Origin: Natrinema hispanicum
GTDB taxonomy: Archaea; Halobacteriota; Halobacteria; Halobacteriales; Natrialbaceae
DNA length: 64,000 nucleotides
Direction of reading: 5' to 3'
NCBI RefSeq assembly: GCF_004217335.1
Contig: NZ_SHMP01000004.1
Span: 744,001-808,000, forward strand
The notes beneath the pieces were generated by a model that did not search any database, was not told where the DNA came from, and saw only the letters and a list, made by a program, of their open reading frames with translations. The position numbers and the translations under genes are program-made. Each line of letters begins with the position of its first letter. Position 1 is the stretch's first letter. Shown in pieces: positions 49,088 through 57,611 of the stretch.

Positions 49088-50142
49088 ATGACAACGAAAC
49101 CAACAACTCTCGAAAAAGGACGCGCAGTCGTGCTGGCGGGACTCATGGTCCTGTCCATGATTGCGATGTCCGTGGCGTTTGCAGGCGGAGCAGCGGCAGC
49201 AACCGAAGACAGTGTCACGTTCAACGATCAGGCCATCGGTGTCTATAACGACTCGGACACCATGGTCGTTGGGCCCATCTACGCCCAGAAAGGACAATAC
49301 CTCGAGGTCACAGACGAGTCCGGAGAGGTCGTGGATAAAACGGTAATTCCTGTGAATGCCACGGATGCTGCTATCTTCGCGACCCCTGACGGACCGGGAG
49401 AGTACACTGCGACGCTCTACTCCGAAGAGGGCGGCGACGAAATAGACGACGATGACGCGATGATCTACGACGCCACCATCGAGCTGTCCGATCAGAAATC
49501 TGCGAAGGGCACGCTCGAGCAGGTCACTGTCGACACAGCGAGCCTGCTGGATGGCGACGATAACGACACCGAGTTCGATGTCGTCCTGACTGATGCGGAC
49601 GGCAACGAGCTCGGTCGTGCAACTGAGCTAACCGGGACGAACGAAGATATCACGATCGACACGTCGAAGATCACAGCACAGACCGAGGTCACGGCGACGA
49701 TTTCGTCGACGATGAACCGCTCCAGGCCTACGATGAAGACGCCGGAAACTTCGTCCCCGTGTCCGACTCGGCCACCGTGGACCCGGACATGAAGAACAAA
49801 CACGACGAGAAGGAAGACGACACTAAGCACGACAAGAAGAAAGGCGACAAAGACTACACCGAGAAAGGTGAGAAAGACAAGTCTGCTGGCGGCGACAGCG
49901 CCACCGGCGATGACAGCACCGACTCGGGAGTCTCGAACGACGCGAGCACCGACCAGGATACGTCTGCGGAAACTAATCAGGACCAAAACGTCGATCAGTC
50001 GAACGATCAAAACGACGAGAAGGATCAGGAGCAGGACGCGTCCCAGTCGAACAGCGGTGACAGTATGCCCGGGTTCGGCGTCGGCGTCGCCCTGGTCGCA
50101 CTCCTCGGAGCAGCTATGCTGGCGTTCCGTCGCCAGAACTAA
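49088..50142 (+). CDS. PGF-CTERM surface protein with Q/N/D-rich module, one frameshift
   Basis: An exported protein of about 350 residues. The signal is KGRAVVLAGLMVLSMIAMSV, the surface-glycoprotein type. An N-terminal beta-rich domain (SVTFNDQAIGVYNDSDTMVV, GPIYAQKGQYLEVTDESGEV, GEYTATLYSEEGGDEI) follows and may be DUF7282-like. A one-base loss at about 49701 shifts to the frame reading VDDEPLQAYDEDAGNFVPVS. A Lys/Asp/Glu-rich segment comes next, then the module DASTDQDTSAETNQDQNVDQ, SNDQNDEKDQEQDASQSN. MPGFGVGVALVALLGAAMLA and FRRQN form the PGF-CTERM anchor. The module is shared with the two small secreted proteins downstream, which points to interaction. Confidence 0.78.
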
Positions 50143-50391
50143 GCTGCAGTAACTACCGAACTACTTCGGCCACTCCGGTTTCATTTTTCCGGCACTGCTA
50201 TTTTCAGAGCGGTCTGGTACTTACTTGACGACAGCAGCTGAACGACAGCAGCTGAGGCACCGCCAAAGGAGATTGCGTTGCTATTCCTCGGTATCGATAA
50301 CGGTTCCCGTGATCCGCTTGGTTTTGGGCCCGGGATCAACCTGCGATAAAAAAACGTGGACCGAAAATCGGATAGGGATTTTGCCGCGGTG

Positions 50392-50840
50392 TTACAGTGC
50401 GGCGTTGACGAAGTCCTCTAGATTGACGATTGGGACGGCGACACTGTTGGCATTAGCATCAGCATCCTGGTCCTGGTCAGCATCTGGCTGGTTATTCTGA
50501 TCGTTCGTGGCTTCTTGGTCTTGGGTGAGGTCGTTCGTCTGGGTGGCGTCGTTGGATGCAGTCGCGTCACCTTCGCCAGACAGTGCGATGTTGTCACCCT
50601 GGTCAGCCTCGTTCGACTGCTCAGCCTCTTGGTCTTGGTTGTTCTCGGCGTCTTGGTCGTTCGACTGATCGACCTCTTGGTTCTGGTCAGTCGTCGCCTC
50701 CGTATCTTGGTCGACGCTAGCGTCGGTATCGACACCAGCGTGTTCTGGAATTCGCCTGCGGCCGCTGTTCCAGCGACCCCCACGAATGTGAGGCCGCCGA
50801 TCACTGCTACCGTCAGTGCGAGTGTGAGTGCGCGTTTCAT
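50392..50840 (-). CDS. Small secreted Q/N/D-repeat protein (paralogue A), one frameshift
   Basis: An exported protein of about 149 residues. The signal is MKRALTLALTVAVIGGLTFV ... TAAA. After a one-base loss at about 50740 the mature protein reads AGVDTDASVDQDTEATTDQN, QEVDQSNDQDAENNQDQEAE, then QGDNIALSGEGDATASNDAT, and ends SVAVPIVNLEDFVNAAL. The first part matches the module of the PGF-CTERM protein at 49088. The DNIALSGEGDATA segment matches the repeat unit of the large protein at 52698. No membrane anchor, so it is released or assembles extracellularly. Paralogue of the gene at 51638. Confidence 0.8.
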
Positions 50841-50922
50841 AGTTATAGCCGTGTACGGGCGCACGTGTCAATTAGATTCGACCCGTCACTAGTCTCTTCT
50901 CGCCGCTACCAATCTCGCTCCG

Positions 50923-51002
50923 CTATAGCACGTTGCCCAACTGGTAGCCACCTCGGAGATGAATATGAACCCCGGGAACGGTTTCAACTAAAACGCCGAA
51001 TT
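50923..51002 (-). promoter_or_regulatory. Conserved 80-bp upstream block, copy A
   Basis: 80 bases starting 83 bases before the ATG at 50840, matching the block before the paralogue at 72 of 80 positions without gaps. Shared words are GCACGTTGCCCA, GGTAGCCACCTCGGAGAT and CTAAAACGCCGAATT. It is probably promoter plus a regulatory leader. Confidence 0.65.
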
Positions 51003-51637
51003 AGTCCATCTAAATACATCAAAACGCTGTTCTCGTATCACTGAATATCTCTCCGTTTGAAGTCAGCAATAAAACATAAAGCAATAAATATTTCAATTAA
51101 ACCATAAAACACAGTCTTTTCTAACATACAAACACCAAGTTGATTTCAAGTTTATAATAGGCCAACAAACACTGTAAATCTGATGAGACACTAGCGGATA
51201 CGATAGACTGATTGGTACTTATTTACGGTCGTTTCATTCTGCCCGTGTCTCGCAGTTTCGGTCGTATAGCCGAATGTTTCCATGTGAGATGGTTTGACGC
51301 CTGCTTGCGATCTTCGCTCAGCAGCACTTTTCTCGATGACACAGCACTCCCCCCTCAATATTGATGATGTGTGGCATTTTCTATTATATTGTGGTAAAAA
51401 CAAATCTCTAAAGCAATCATCCAAACACAATAATACTACTTATTATCAGAATATCGATTCAGTGACAATACAGCCGCGACCGTGCTGGAGTAGGACCGGA
51501 ACTCGAGCAAGCAACCCGAATCAATAGCCGGAACAGAGTCGGGATCGCTGTTGCTGCAGAGACGGCTGGGTCGCTAGCTGAACCAAATATGACGGAAAAA
51601 ACGCGGAACGAAAATCGATGTGGATTTGACCGCAGCG
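51003..51637. other. AT-rich intergenic region
   Basis: 635 bases between the two paralogues, strongly AT-rich at 51060-51180 and 51350-51450. Only short spurious frames. It probably holds upstream control sequences for paralogue A. Confidence 0.5.
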
Positions 51638-52069
51638 TTACAGTGCGGCGTTGACGAAGTCGGTGATTTTGGTTATCGGGACAGCGACACTGTCTGCATC
51701 AGCATCTCCATCCTGGTACTGGACGGCCTTTGGATCGTTCTTCTGATAGTTCTTAGCCTTCTGCTTCTGGTAGAGGTTGTTCTTCTGGTCGGCGTTGTTG
51801 AATGCATACGCGTCACCGCCGCCAGACAGTGCAATATTGTCACCCTGGTCAAGCTCGTTCTCCTGCTCAGCCTCCTGTTCCTGATCGTTCTCGGCGTCTT
51901 GCTCGTTCGACTGATCGAGCTCTTCAGCCTGGTCAGTCGCCGCATCCGTATCTTGGTCAACGCCAGCGTCGTTTTCGAAGCTAGCCGCGGCCGCTGTTCC
52001 AGCGAACCCCATGAATGTGAGGCTGCCGATCAGTGCTACCGTCAGTGCGAGCGTGAGTGCACGTTTCAT
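51638..52069 (-). CDS. Small secreted Q/N/D-repeat protein (paralogue B)
   Basis: A 143-residue intact protein. The signal is MKRALTLALTVALIGSLTFM ... TAAAA. The mature part has FENDAGVDQDTDAATDQAEE, LDQSNEQDAENDQEQEAEQE, then LDQGDNIALSGGGDAYAFNN and a Lys/Gln segment (KNNLYQKQKAKNYQKND). The C-terminus SVAVPITKITDFVNAAL is nearly identical to paralogue A. The QGDNIALSGGGDA segment aligns without gaps to repeat 1 of the anchored protein at 52698 (QGGAISIAIGGGEATA). No anchor. Proposed soluble subunit of a surface assembly (inference). Confidence 0.85.
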   Translation of the reverse strand: MKRALTLALTVALIGSLTFMGFAGTAAAASFENDAGVDQDTDAATDQAEELDQSNEQDAENDQEQEAEQENELDQGDNIALSGGGDAYAFNNADQKNNLYQKQKAKNYQKNDPKAVQYQDGDADADSVAVPITKITDFVNAAL

Positions 52070-52153
52070 AGTTCTTGCATATCGGGCATACGTGTCGGAT
52101 CATCTGACTCGACTCGTCGCCAACCCCTCATCAGTGGACTCGATTGTTCACCG

Positions 52154-52233
52154 CTATGGCACGTTGCCCAGGTGGTAGCCACCTCGGAGATCAATATGAA
52201 CCCCAGGAACAGTTTCGTCTAAAACGCCGAATT
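52154..52233 (-). promoter_or_regulatory. Conserved 80-bp upstream block, copy B
   Basis: Same element as 50923-51002, 85 bases before the ATG at 52069. In this copy GGTGG-TAG-CCACC forms a perfect small hairpin. Confidence 0.65.
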
Positions 52234-52629
52234 GGCCAATCTAAGGCCCAGAAAACAGCATTCTTGCATCTCTGACTATCCTCTGTACGAGTTCGATATC
52301 AAATCATCAGCAAATAAATACAGAGACGTAACTACGAAAGATAGTCAGTTTTCACGATCAAATCAATCCGTTATTTTCGATTCACATCCTTATAATGAAT
52401 ATGCACAATATGAAATGTTATTGATGTATACAGTGTGCTGATCAGCACCCGCTTACGCTTATTCTGTCTCACCCGTGTCTCGTGGTTTCAGGGATCTAGT
52501 CAGCCATTTCTCCGAACGCTGTTTGATGACTTTGTGAGTTTTATTCAGTGAAACTCTTGTCCCGCTGGTAGTTGGCTGCTGCGTTCTTATAACTGCTAGA
52601 TAACAAAGACTGTGTCCGGCTGTTAGCAG

Positions 52630-52637
52630 TTTATACC
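52630..52637 (+). promoter_or_regulatory. TATA box of the anchored repeat-protein gene
   Basis: TTTATACC about 60 bases before the ATG at 52698; the transcript would carry a leader of about 35 bases. Confidence 0.45.
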
Positions 52638-52697
52638 GATGACAGTCAATACGAACAGACTCTCAGCACAGGTGTCTGGACTGGACAACAACAGCTT

Positions 52698-54554
52698 ATG
52701 ACGAGGCTCTCGAGGCCGACAGCACTGTTCGTCGCTGCCATGGTCGTCCTCTCGATGGCCGGCGCTGGAGCCGGGACCGCTGTTGCCGCAGAGACACCCG
52801 AGACGTCAGCCGAACCGAATTCGACGGCCGAGGCCGTAAAGACACTCGAGAACGACGACGAACTCTACTTCGTCTTCGGTGCGGATCTGGGGAATCAGTC
52901 GCTTGATGAGTTCCTCGAGTCCCAGATGGCGACCTCGACTGATCCAAGCGTCGAGGCCGGCCGGGAGGAAATCACCGACGTCGTGCAGTACCAAGACGTC
53001 GAGAAGGTGAATTTCAATCAGCAAGGCGGGGCGATCTCTATTGCGATCGGCGGCGGGGAGGCGACCGCCATTCAGGAGGAGACACAGCAGAACACCAACA
53101 GCCAGGTCGGTGAAGCGACCGCTGAGAGCACTGTGGCTCCGTCTCAGGACCTCAGCTTCGAGAACGTCGGCGACGTAAACATCGTCTTCGGTAACAGTGA
53201 CGATCGAGGGTTCGACGGATGGAGCGTTCGTGACGAGACCGACGGCAGTGGTCGGGACAGCGGACTGGCGACTGAGACGTCGACCACCCAACAGCAAAAC
53301 GTTAGCCAGGTCAATTTCAACGACCAGAGCATCGCTATCGCGCTCGCTGAGAACGAGAGCACTGCACTGGCATATCAACGCTCTACACAGACCAACAAGA
53401 ATCGACAGCAAGGATCGACGACCCTCCGCGAGACTGGCACTACTGCTGGCGCTGCCGAGCAATCTGCACAGGCAAGCATCGACCAGTCACAGACCCTCTC
53501 ACAGATCAACCAGAACCAACAGGGGATGGCAGTCGCGATTGCGGTCGGCAGCAACTCCGTTGCGACGGCCGTCCAGATCACCGATCAAACGAATCTCAAC
53601 GAACAGTACGCGTCCGTCGAAACGCTCTCTCACCTCGAGTCGATGGCAGGGATGAACATCGCCACGGCGGACGAAGCCAACAGTAGCGTGCTGACGACGA
53701 GTGGCGAGGGGACCGACGGTGACGAGACAGCCGACGTCAGTATGACGCAGTACCAACACACAGAGCAAGTAAACATCAACTTACAGAGTGCAGCAGTCGC
53801 GGTTGCACTCGACGGAAGCAACGCGACCGCGATCCAGCTGGCCGAACAGCGCAATTACAACGAGCAGATCGGTGTGGCGACTGCAGCGTCCATCTATGAA
53901 AACGTCACCGCCAACGCCGGAACCGTGATTAGCAACGAAACGACGCTAACGATCGGCGGGGACGCCATTCGCGGAACGGCACCGATCACGATCGGGCACG
54001 ACGGCGAGAACGGCGAGAACGGCGAGAACGACCAGCGGACCACCGACAAACAGTCCTCGAGTGCCCACTTCGAACAGATCCAGTTCGTCACCCAAGAAAA
54101 CAGGAACCGGCAACAGGCTGCGATCGCCGTCGCCGAACGCAACGCGAGTGCGAACGCGTCGCAGATAACGATTCAGCGGAACAGAAACGTACGCTTCGCC
54201 GACGGTGAGGCGACCGTCGATACGAGCGGCGACACTACGGAGAGCGGCGACGGAACCGGCAGTGAAACTGTCGAAAACGGGTCCGGAAGCGATCCCGCCA
54301 CCGGGCCGACCAAGAAGAAAGCAGCCAAGAAATCTGATCCGACTGATGATGAGACGAACGACAACGTGACTGACGACGAGACAACGTTGCCCGACACTGA
54401 CGCTGGTGACGAGACGGCCGACGACGTGTCTTCGGATGAGCCACGCGCCGCTCCGTCCGATGAGAGGGGTGATTCGATCCCTGGGTTCGGCGTCGCCGTC
54501 GCCCTCGTCGCGTTGCTCGCTGCTGGCTTGTTTGCGACACGCAAAGAAAACTAA
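52698..54554 (+). CDS. PGF-CTERM-anchored protein with five Q/N-ladder repeats
   Basis: A 618-residue intact exported protein. The signal is TALFVAAMVVLSMAGAGAGT. Five imperfect 40-residue units lie near residues 96-137, 197-238, 261-304, 350-390 and 458-497. Examples: VNFNQQGGAISIAIGGGEAT, VNFNDQSIAIALAENESTAL, INQNQQGMAVAIAVGSNSVA, VNINLQSAAVAVALDGSNAT and ENRNRQQAAIAVAERNASAN. Each is bracketed by Q and N spaced two residues apart. The alternating hydrophobic/polar strand with a Q/N ladder is what beta-solenoids and curlin-like amyloids show. A Thr/Asp/Glu linker with a KKKAAKK patch follows, then SIPGFGVAVALVALLAAGLF, the PGF-CTERM anchor. Proposed anchor or nucleator for the small paralogues (inference). 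Confidence 0.85.
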   Translation: MTRLSRPTALFVAAMVVLSMAGAGAGTAVAAETPETSAEPNSTAEAVKTLENDDELYFVFGADLGNQSLDEFLESQMATSTDPSVEAGREEITDVVQYQDVEKVNFNQQGGAISIAIGGGEATAIQEETQQNTNSQVGEATAESTVAPSQDLSFENVGDVNIVFGNSDDRGFDGWSVRDETDGSGRDSGLATETSTTQQQNVSQVNFNDQSIAIALAENESTALAYQRSTQTNKNRQQGSTTLRETGTTAGAAEQSAQASIDQSQTLSQINQNQQGMAVAIAVGSNSVATAVQITDQTNLNEQYASVETLSHLESMAGMNIATADEANSSVLTTSGEGTDGDETADVSMTQYQHTEQVNINLQSAAVAVALDGSNATAIQLAEQRNYNEQIGVATAASIYENVTANAGTVISNETTLTIGGDAIRGTAPITIGHDGENGENGENDQRTTDKQSSSAHFEQIQFVTQENRNRQQAAIAVAERNASANASQITIQRNRNVRFADGEATVDTSGDTTESGDGTGSETVENGSGSDPATGPTKKKAAKKSDPTDDETNDNVTDDETTLPDTDAGDETADDVSSDEPRAAPSDERGDSIPGFGVAVALVALLAAGLFATRKEN

Positions 54555-54642
54555 CCATCATCACTGACGGAGCGGTTCCAACCCGAACTGGCCGTCCGGT
54601 TTTCGCCTACTTGGCCGTTCGCTTCCAGTCGGTTACCCACTG

Positions 54643-54724
54643 ATACGGACTCCTGTCAGTCAGTGCCGGTGCACCCGCAACCCGCACTGCGGGCCCACCT
54701 GGACAGCGGGACAGCAGCCCGTAT
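54643..54724 (+). repeat. 82-bp hairpin repeat, copy 3
   Basis: ATACGGACTCCTGTCAGTCA to ACAGCAGCCCGTAT, with the central hairpin CCCGC-ACT-GCGGG and complementary outer ends ATACGG/CCGTAT. It sits between two convergent genes. Confidence 0.75.
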
Positions 54725-54750
54725 GAGTCGAGCGCTCGAACGCTCGTCGC

Positions 54751-55518
54751 TCACTCTTTTAGGTCATTGGTGTCCGACGACTTACGATCCGACTCGTCAC
54801 GGTGCTCCGCGAGCGCTTCGTTGATCGTCAACTCGCCGGCGGCAACCCGCCGGGCCAGCAGTTCGTCGATCGCCCGGTTTTCCTCGCTTTGCTCGCGCGA
54901 ACGGTCTTTTATCATCTGTAACTCGCCGTCCGTCGGCTCGATATCGCGCGCGTCGATGACTTCCCCCTCGCGGCGTGCGATATTGACGGCCGCGAGGACG
55001 TCACCCATGCCTCGAGCGCCCGTTCCCAGATAGGGCGTCGTCCCCGTCTCGTCGACGAGTTCGACTTGAACGGTGTCGAGTTCGTTGACCAGTTTCGCGC
55101 TCTCGAGACGGGAGCCGTTGCCGATGCGGACGATCGGAGATGGTGCTTCGTCGGCCTCGTGGCGAATCTGGTCAACGGCGTCGCCGAGCGGAACCTGAAA
55201 CGCCGCAACGACCGTTTCGCCGGTGAGGACGGCGATACCAGGGTTGCGTCCTGGATCGACGCCGATGACCGTCCGGCCGCCGTCGCCACGAACTGCGGCC
55301 AGCGCCTGATCGACCGCACGCCGAGGTGCGTCTGGATCCGCGACGATCGTCGGGACAGCACCGAAGTCGTCGGCATGATCGGATCCGGTGACGACGACAT
55401 CGGTGTGCTCCGGGAGTTCCTCGTCGGGCTCGACGGTCGTGAACGTCGTCCCGCGCTCGCGGAGCTCGGTGACGACGCCGTGGTACACTTCGAAATTTGA
55501 CGTGGCGACGACGATCAC
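54751..55518 (-). CDS. Predicted RNase H-fold (RuvC/YqgF-like) protein
   Basis: A 255-residue conserved archaeal-type protein. Residues about 85-175 contain VIGVDPGRNPGIAVLTGETV, then PSPIVRIGNGSR and GMGDVLAAVNIARREGEV. The spacing of the acidic residues (GVDPG and the later Asp in DVLAAVN) recalls RuvC/YqgF nuclease folds. The N-terminal 80 residues (MIVVATSNFEVYHGVVTELR) form a separate small domain, and the C-terminus is helical and charged (EQSEENRAIDELLARRVAAG). Nuclease activity is not shown; one acidic position cannot be confirmed. Convergent with the anchored repeat gene. Confidence 0.65.
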   Translation of the reverse strand: MIVVATSNFEVYHGVVTELRERGTTFTTVEPDEELPEHTDVVVTGSDHADDFGAVPTIVADPDAPRRAVDQALAAVRGDGGRTVIGVDPGRNPGIAVLTGETVVAAFQVPLGDAVDQIRHEADEAPSPIVRIGNGSRLESAKLVNELDTVQVELVDETGTTPYLGTGARGMGDVLAAVNIARREGEVIDARDIEPTDGELQMIKDRSREQSEENRAIDELLARRVAAGELTINEALAEHRDESDRKSSDTNDLKE

Positions 55519-55583
55519 ACTGTGGCGTTCGCTCCCACGATGAATAAACGTACACGGGTGACATCCTCGCCCGTCCTAAAGGA

Positions 55584-55837
55584 CTGTCTCTTACCCATAT
55601 ATTCGCGGTGTTCCAAACAAGCGTTTTAGACGCTCGCAACTTCGATTTGCGACCGGAAACTCGAGGTGAGGATCGATTCAGGTGGCAATCTCAGCGGAGA
55701 GAATGGACGAATGCGGATGTGCGATATCGTCGAAATCGATCCTTAAGGGTGGTCAGGCCCGTGAATACCGGGAGTTGTGGTCGTATTCATTGATCCGTTC
55801 TCTCACTACAGCGGCTCCATTTGTGGGTAAGAGACAG
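55584..55837. mobile_element. 254-bp MITE with 14-bp inverted repeats and 10-bp target duplication
   Basis: The ends are perfect inverted repeats: CTGTCTCTTACCCA at 55584-55597 and its complement at 55824-55837. Flanking direct repeats TCCTAAAGGA (55574-55583, 55838-55847) are the target duplication. There is no coding content. It sits in the loop of the TnpB element's terminal hairpin. Confidence 0.88.
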
Positions 55838-55887
55838 TCCTAAAGGACAGGGCTTCCTACAAGGGAAGCCTCGTGTCGAGGGAGGTT

Positions 55888-57129
55888 TCAGGACTCGAAG
55901 ACCGCAAGCGTCGTTTGTCGGGGTTGCCGACTCGGCGTGCGGTGTCCTGTGGCCGTGCCACAACGGCTCCCATCCCGTGGCGAGTCATCGCGCTCCGGTT
56001 TCCAAGGAACGCTCTCTCCCCACGGGTCAATGCGACCAGCAATGTTCGCTGCTGCGTTGATATCCGCCTGATACTCCGTCACCCAACACTCCGCGTTCGT
56101 ACACGTGAACTCAGCTTGCGATCCACGACGGCCGATGTGACCGCAAGCGTGGCACGTCTGAGACGTGTAGCGCGGGTTCACAAACTCGACTGGGACACCG
56201 GCTTCGAGGGCTTTGTCCTCGATACGGTCGGTGATCCGGGCAAACGCCCACGAGTGCAAGCGTCGATTCATGTACTTCCCGTAATCCAGATTCTCGCGGA
56301 TGTACGACAAGTCCTCAAGAACGATCACTGGATCCTCAAAGGACTCGGCGTATTCGACGGCTTCTCGAGACGCCTTCTCGACGATGTCCGTTAGGGCGTT
56401 CTGGTAGTGGTCGAAGCGTTCGTCCACGCGCCACTGCTCGGCGTCACGCTCTTGGAGGCGTTTCAGCGTCGTGTACATCTCCTTGCGGAGTGCTCGCGAA
56501 CGACCGCCGTCGTAGATGTACGGTTGAGTCGGAGTATCGTTCTGACAGGCACAGCCCGTCAGAAGCTTGGACTCACCGATATCGAAACCAATTCGGGTCG
56601 GGTCGTCTGGGATCTCTGGGTCGGCGACCTCGTACTCGACGGTGACGTGCAGCACCCAATTCGTGCGGCACTGTTGCAGTCGGAACTCACCGACTGTCGC
56701 GTTCTCGTCGAGCAGGTCGAACCACAAGGATTCCTGTTCGGGATTGATCTGGAGCGGAATCCAGAAAGCGTTCCCACGTCCGGCCTGTGGAACGCGCCAG
56801 CAGAACTCGCACACACGGTCGTCGGAGTGATCGATTCGGAATCCCCGGTTCGTGAACCGTACCGGATGGTCGTCTTCGAGTTCCGACGCGTTGTACGTCC
56901 GCCGGAGTTGTGGGACGTAGTTCTTGAGCGCGTCCTTCGCGTAGGACGTGAGGGTGTAGCCGGTAACAACATCGTTGACCGCCGACTGCGTGTCCGCGCC
57001 ACTCTCGAAAGCGTCAGAAAGCGCACGGTGGTAGGTCGCCACAGTCCGCTCAAGACGTTGCTCTTTGCCCGTCGTAGGCGGAGCAAGCGTAGCTTCGAGG
57101 GTTTTCGTGACGGTTGTTTCGGCGACCAT
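55888..57129 (-). CDS. tnpB: TnpB RNA-guided endonuclease (IS200/IS605, OrfB)
   Basis: A 413-residue TnpB from the ATG at 57129 (MVAETTVTKTLEATLAPPTT). The RuvC catalytic acids are visible: Asp in RIGFDIGESKLLTG, Glu in DPVIVLEDLSYIRENLDYGK and Asp in EYQADINAAANIAG. The zinc finger is SQTCHACGHIGRRGSQ ... CTNAEC. TnpB cuts DNA guided by an omega-RNA made from the element's end. That end, downstream of the stop at 55888, carries the hairpin region now split by a MITE, so guide production may be altered. The frame is intact. Confidence 0.94.
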   Translation of the reverse strand: MVAETTVTKTLEATLAPPTTGKEQRLERTVATYHRALSDAFESGADTQSAVNDVVTGYTLTSYAKDALKNYVPQLRRTYNASELEDDHPVRFTNRGFRIDHSDDRVCEFCWRVPQAGRGNAFWIPLQINPEQESLWFDLLDENATVGEFRLQQCRTNWVLHVTVEYEVADPEIPDDPTRIGFDIGESKLLTGCACQNDTPTQPYIYDGGRSRALRKEMYTTLKRLQERDAEQWRVDERFDHYQNALTDIVEKASREAVEYAESFEDPVIVLEDLSYIRENLDYGKYMNRRLHSWAFARITDRIEDKALEAGVPVEFVNPRYTSQTCHACGHIGRRGSQAEFTCTNAECWVTEYQADINAAANIAGRIDPWGESVPWKPERDDSPRDGSRCGTATGHRTPSRQPRQTTLAVFES

Positions 57130-57186
57130 TCGACAGTACAGTCTACGCAATCGGTGCACATAATTGCACGAATATGATAATCATGT

Positions 57187-57321
57187 GTGAGCAAATCAAT
57201 TCGGTTCGAGGTAGACGACGAACAGCACGAGCGGTTGAAAGAGATCAAAAACAAACGCGGTTACACCTGGAAGGGGCTGATGCTCGAAGGTGCGGAAGCG
57301 TTGGACACCGGGGAGCCGTAG
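57187..57321 (+). CDS. Small ribbon-helix-helix-like protein accompanying tnpB
   Basis: A 44-residue protein from a GTG at 57187, reading SKSIRFEVDDEQHERLKEIK, NKRGYTWKGLMLEGAEAL and ending GEP. One beta strand followed by two helices is the RHH (CopG/Arc-like) plan. It is divergent from tnpB, 57 bases away and inside the element's hairpin ends, so it probably belongs to the element. It could repress the tnpB promoter (inference). Too short for many gene finders. Confidence 0.65.
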   Translation: MSKSIRFEVDDEQHERLKEIKNKRGYTWKGLMLEGAEALDTGEP

Positions 57322-57611
57322 CAGGGCGAGTCGAGACACGAACGAACGCGATTCCTCCCCGTCGTGAACAACGGGGTTTCCTCGCTACCACAAGATGACG
57401 CGTCCTGACCGCAGCGTCAACGGAATCTCCCTACGAAATCACCGACCTCGAGGATGGCATGGAGCACTACTCCATTCGTTGACTATCGAAGTTCGAAACC
57501 GGAAGAAACCACAGCAGCGGTCGTTGTATACCGAACTCTGTGTTCACAGATAAAGACTGAACGGATGCAGGTGACAGTTCATCATCGATGATTGTCTGTA
57601 GATACGTGTTG

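Larger units (their letters stand above)
52070..52697. other. Intergenic region between divergent surface genes
   Basis: 628 bases. It holds the 80-bp conserved block of paralogue B, an AT-rich centre (52290-52420) and the promoter of the anchored repeat protein. No genes. Confidence 0.55.
55561..57380 (-). mobile_element. IS200/IS605-type TnpB element (no TnpA), interrupted right end
   Basis: It contains tnpB and a divergent 44-residue ORF. Hairpins mark both ends: CCCCGT ... ACGGGG at 57357-57376, and at the other end GCCCGTCCT ... AGGACAGGGC, now split by a MITE. Outer limits are approximate. Lacking TnpA, it would need help in trans to move. Confidence 0.75.

Noticed and set aside
55584..55837. 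CTGTCTCTTA ends as leftover Tn5/Nextera adapter
   Set aside because: The match to the Tn5 end stops after ten bases, the inverted repeat is 14 bp, and a genuine 10-bp target duplication flanks the element.
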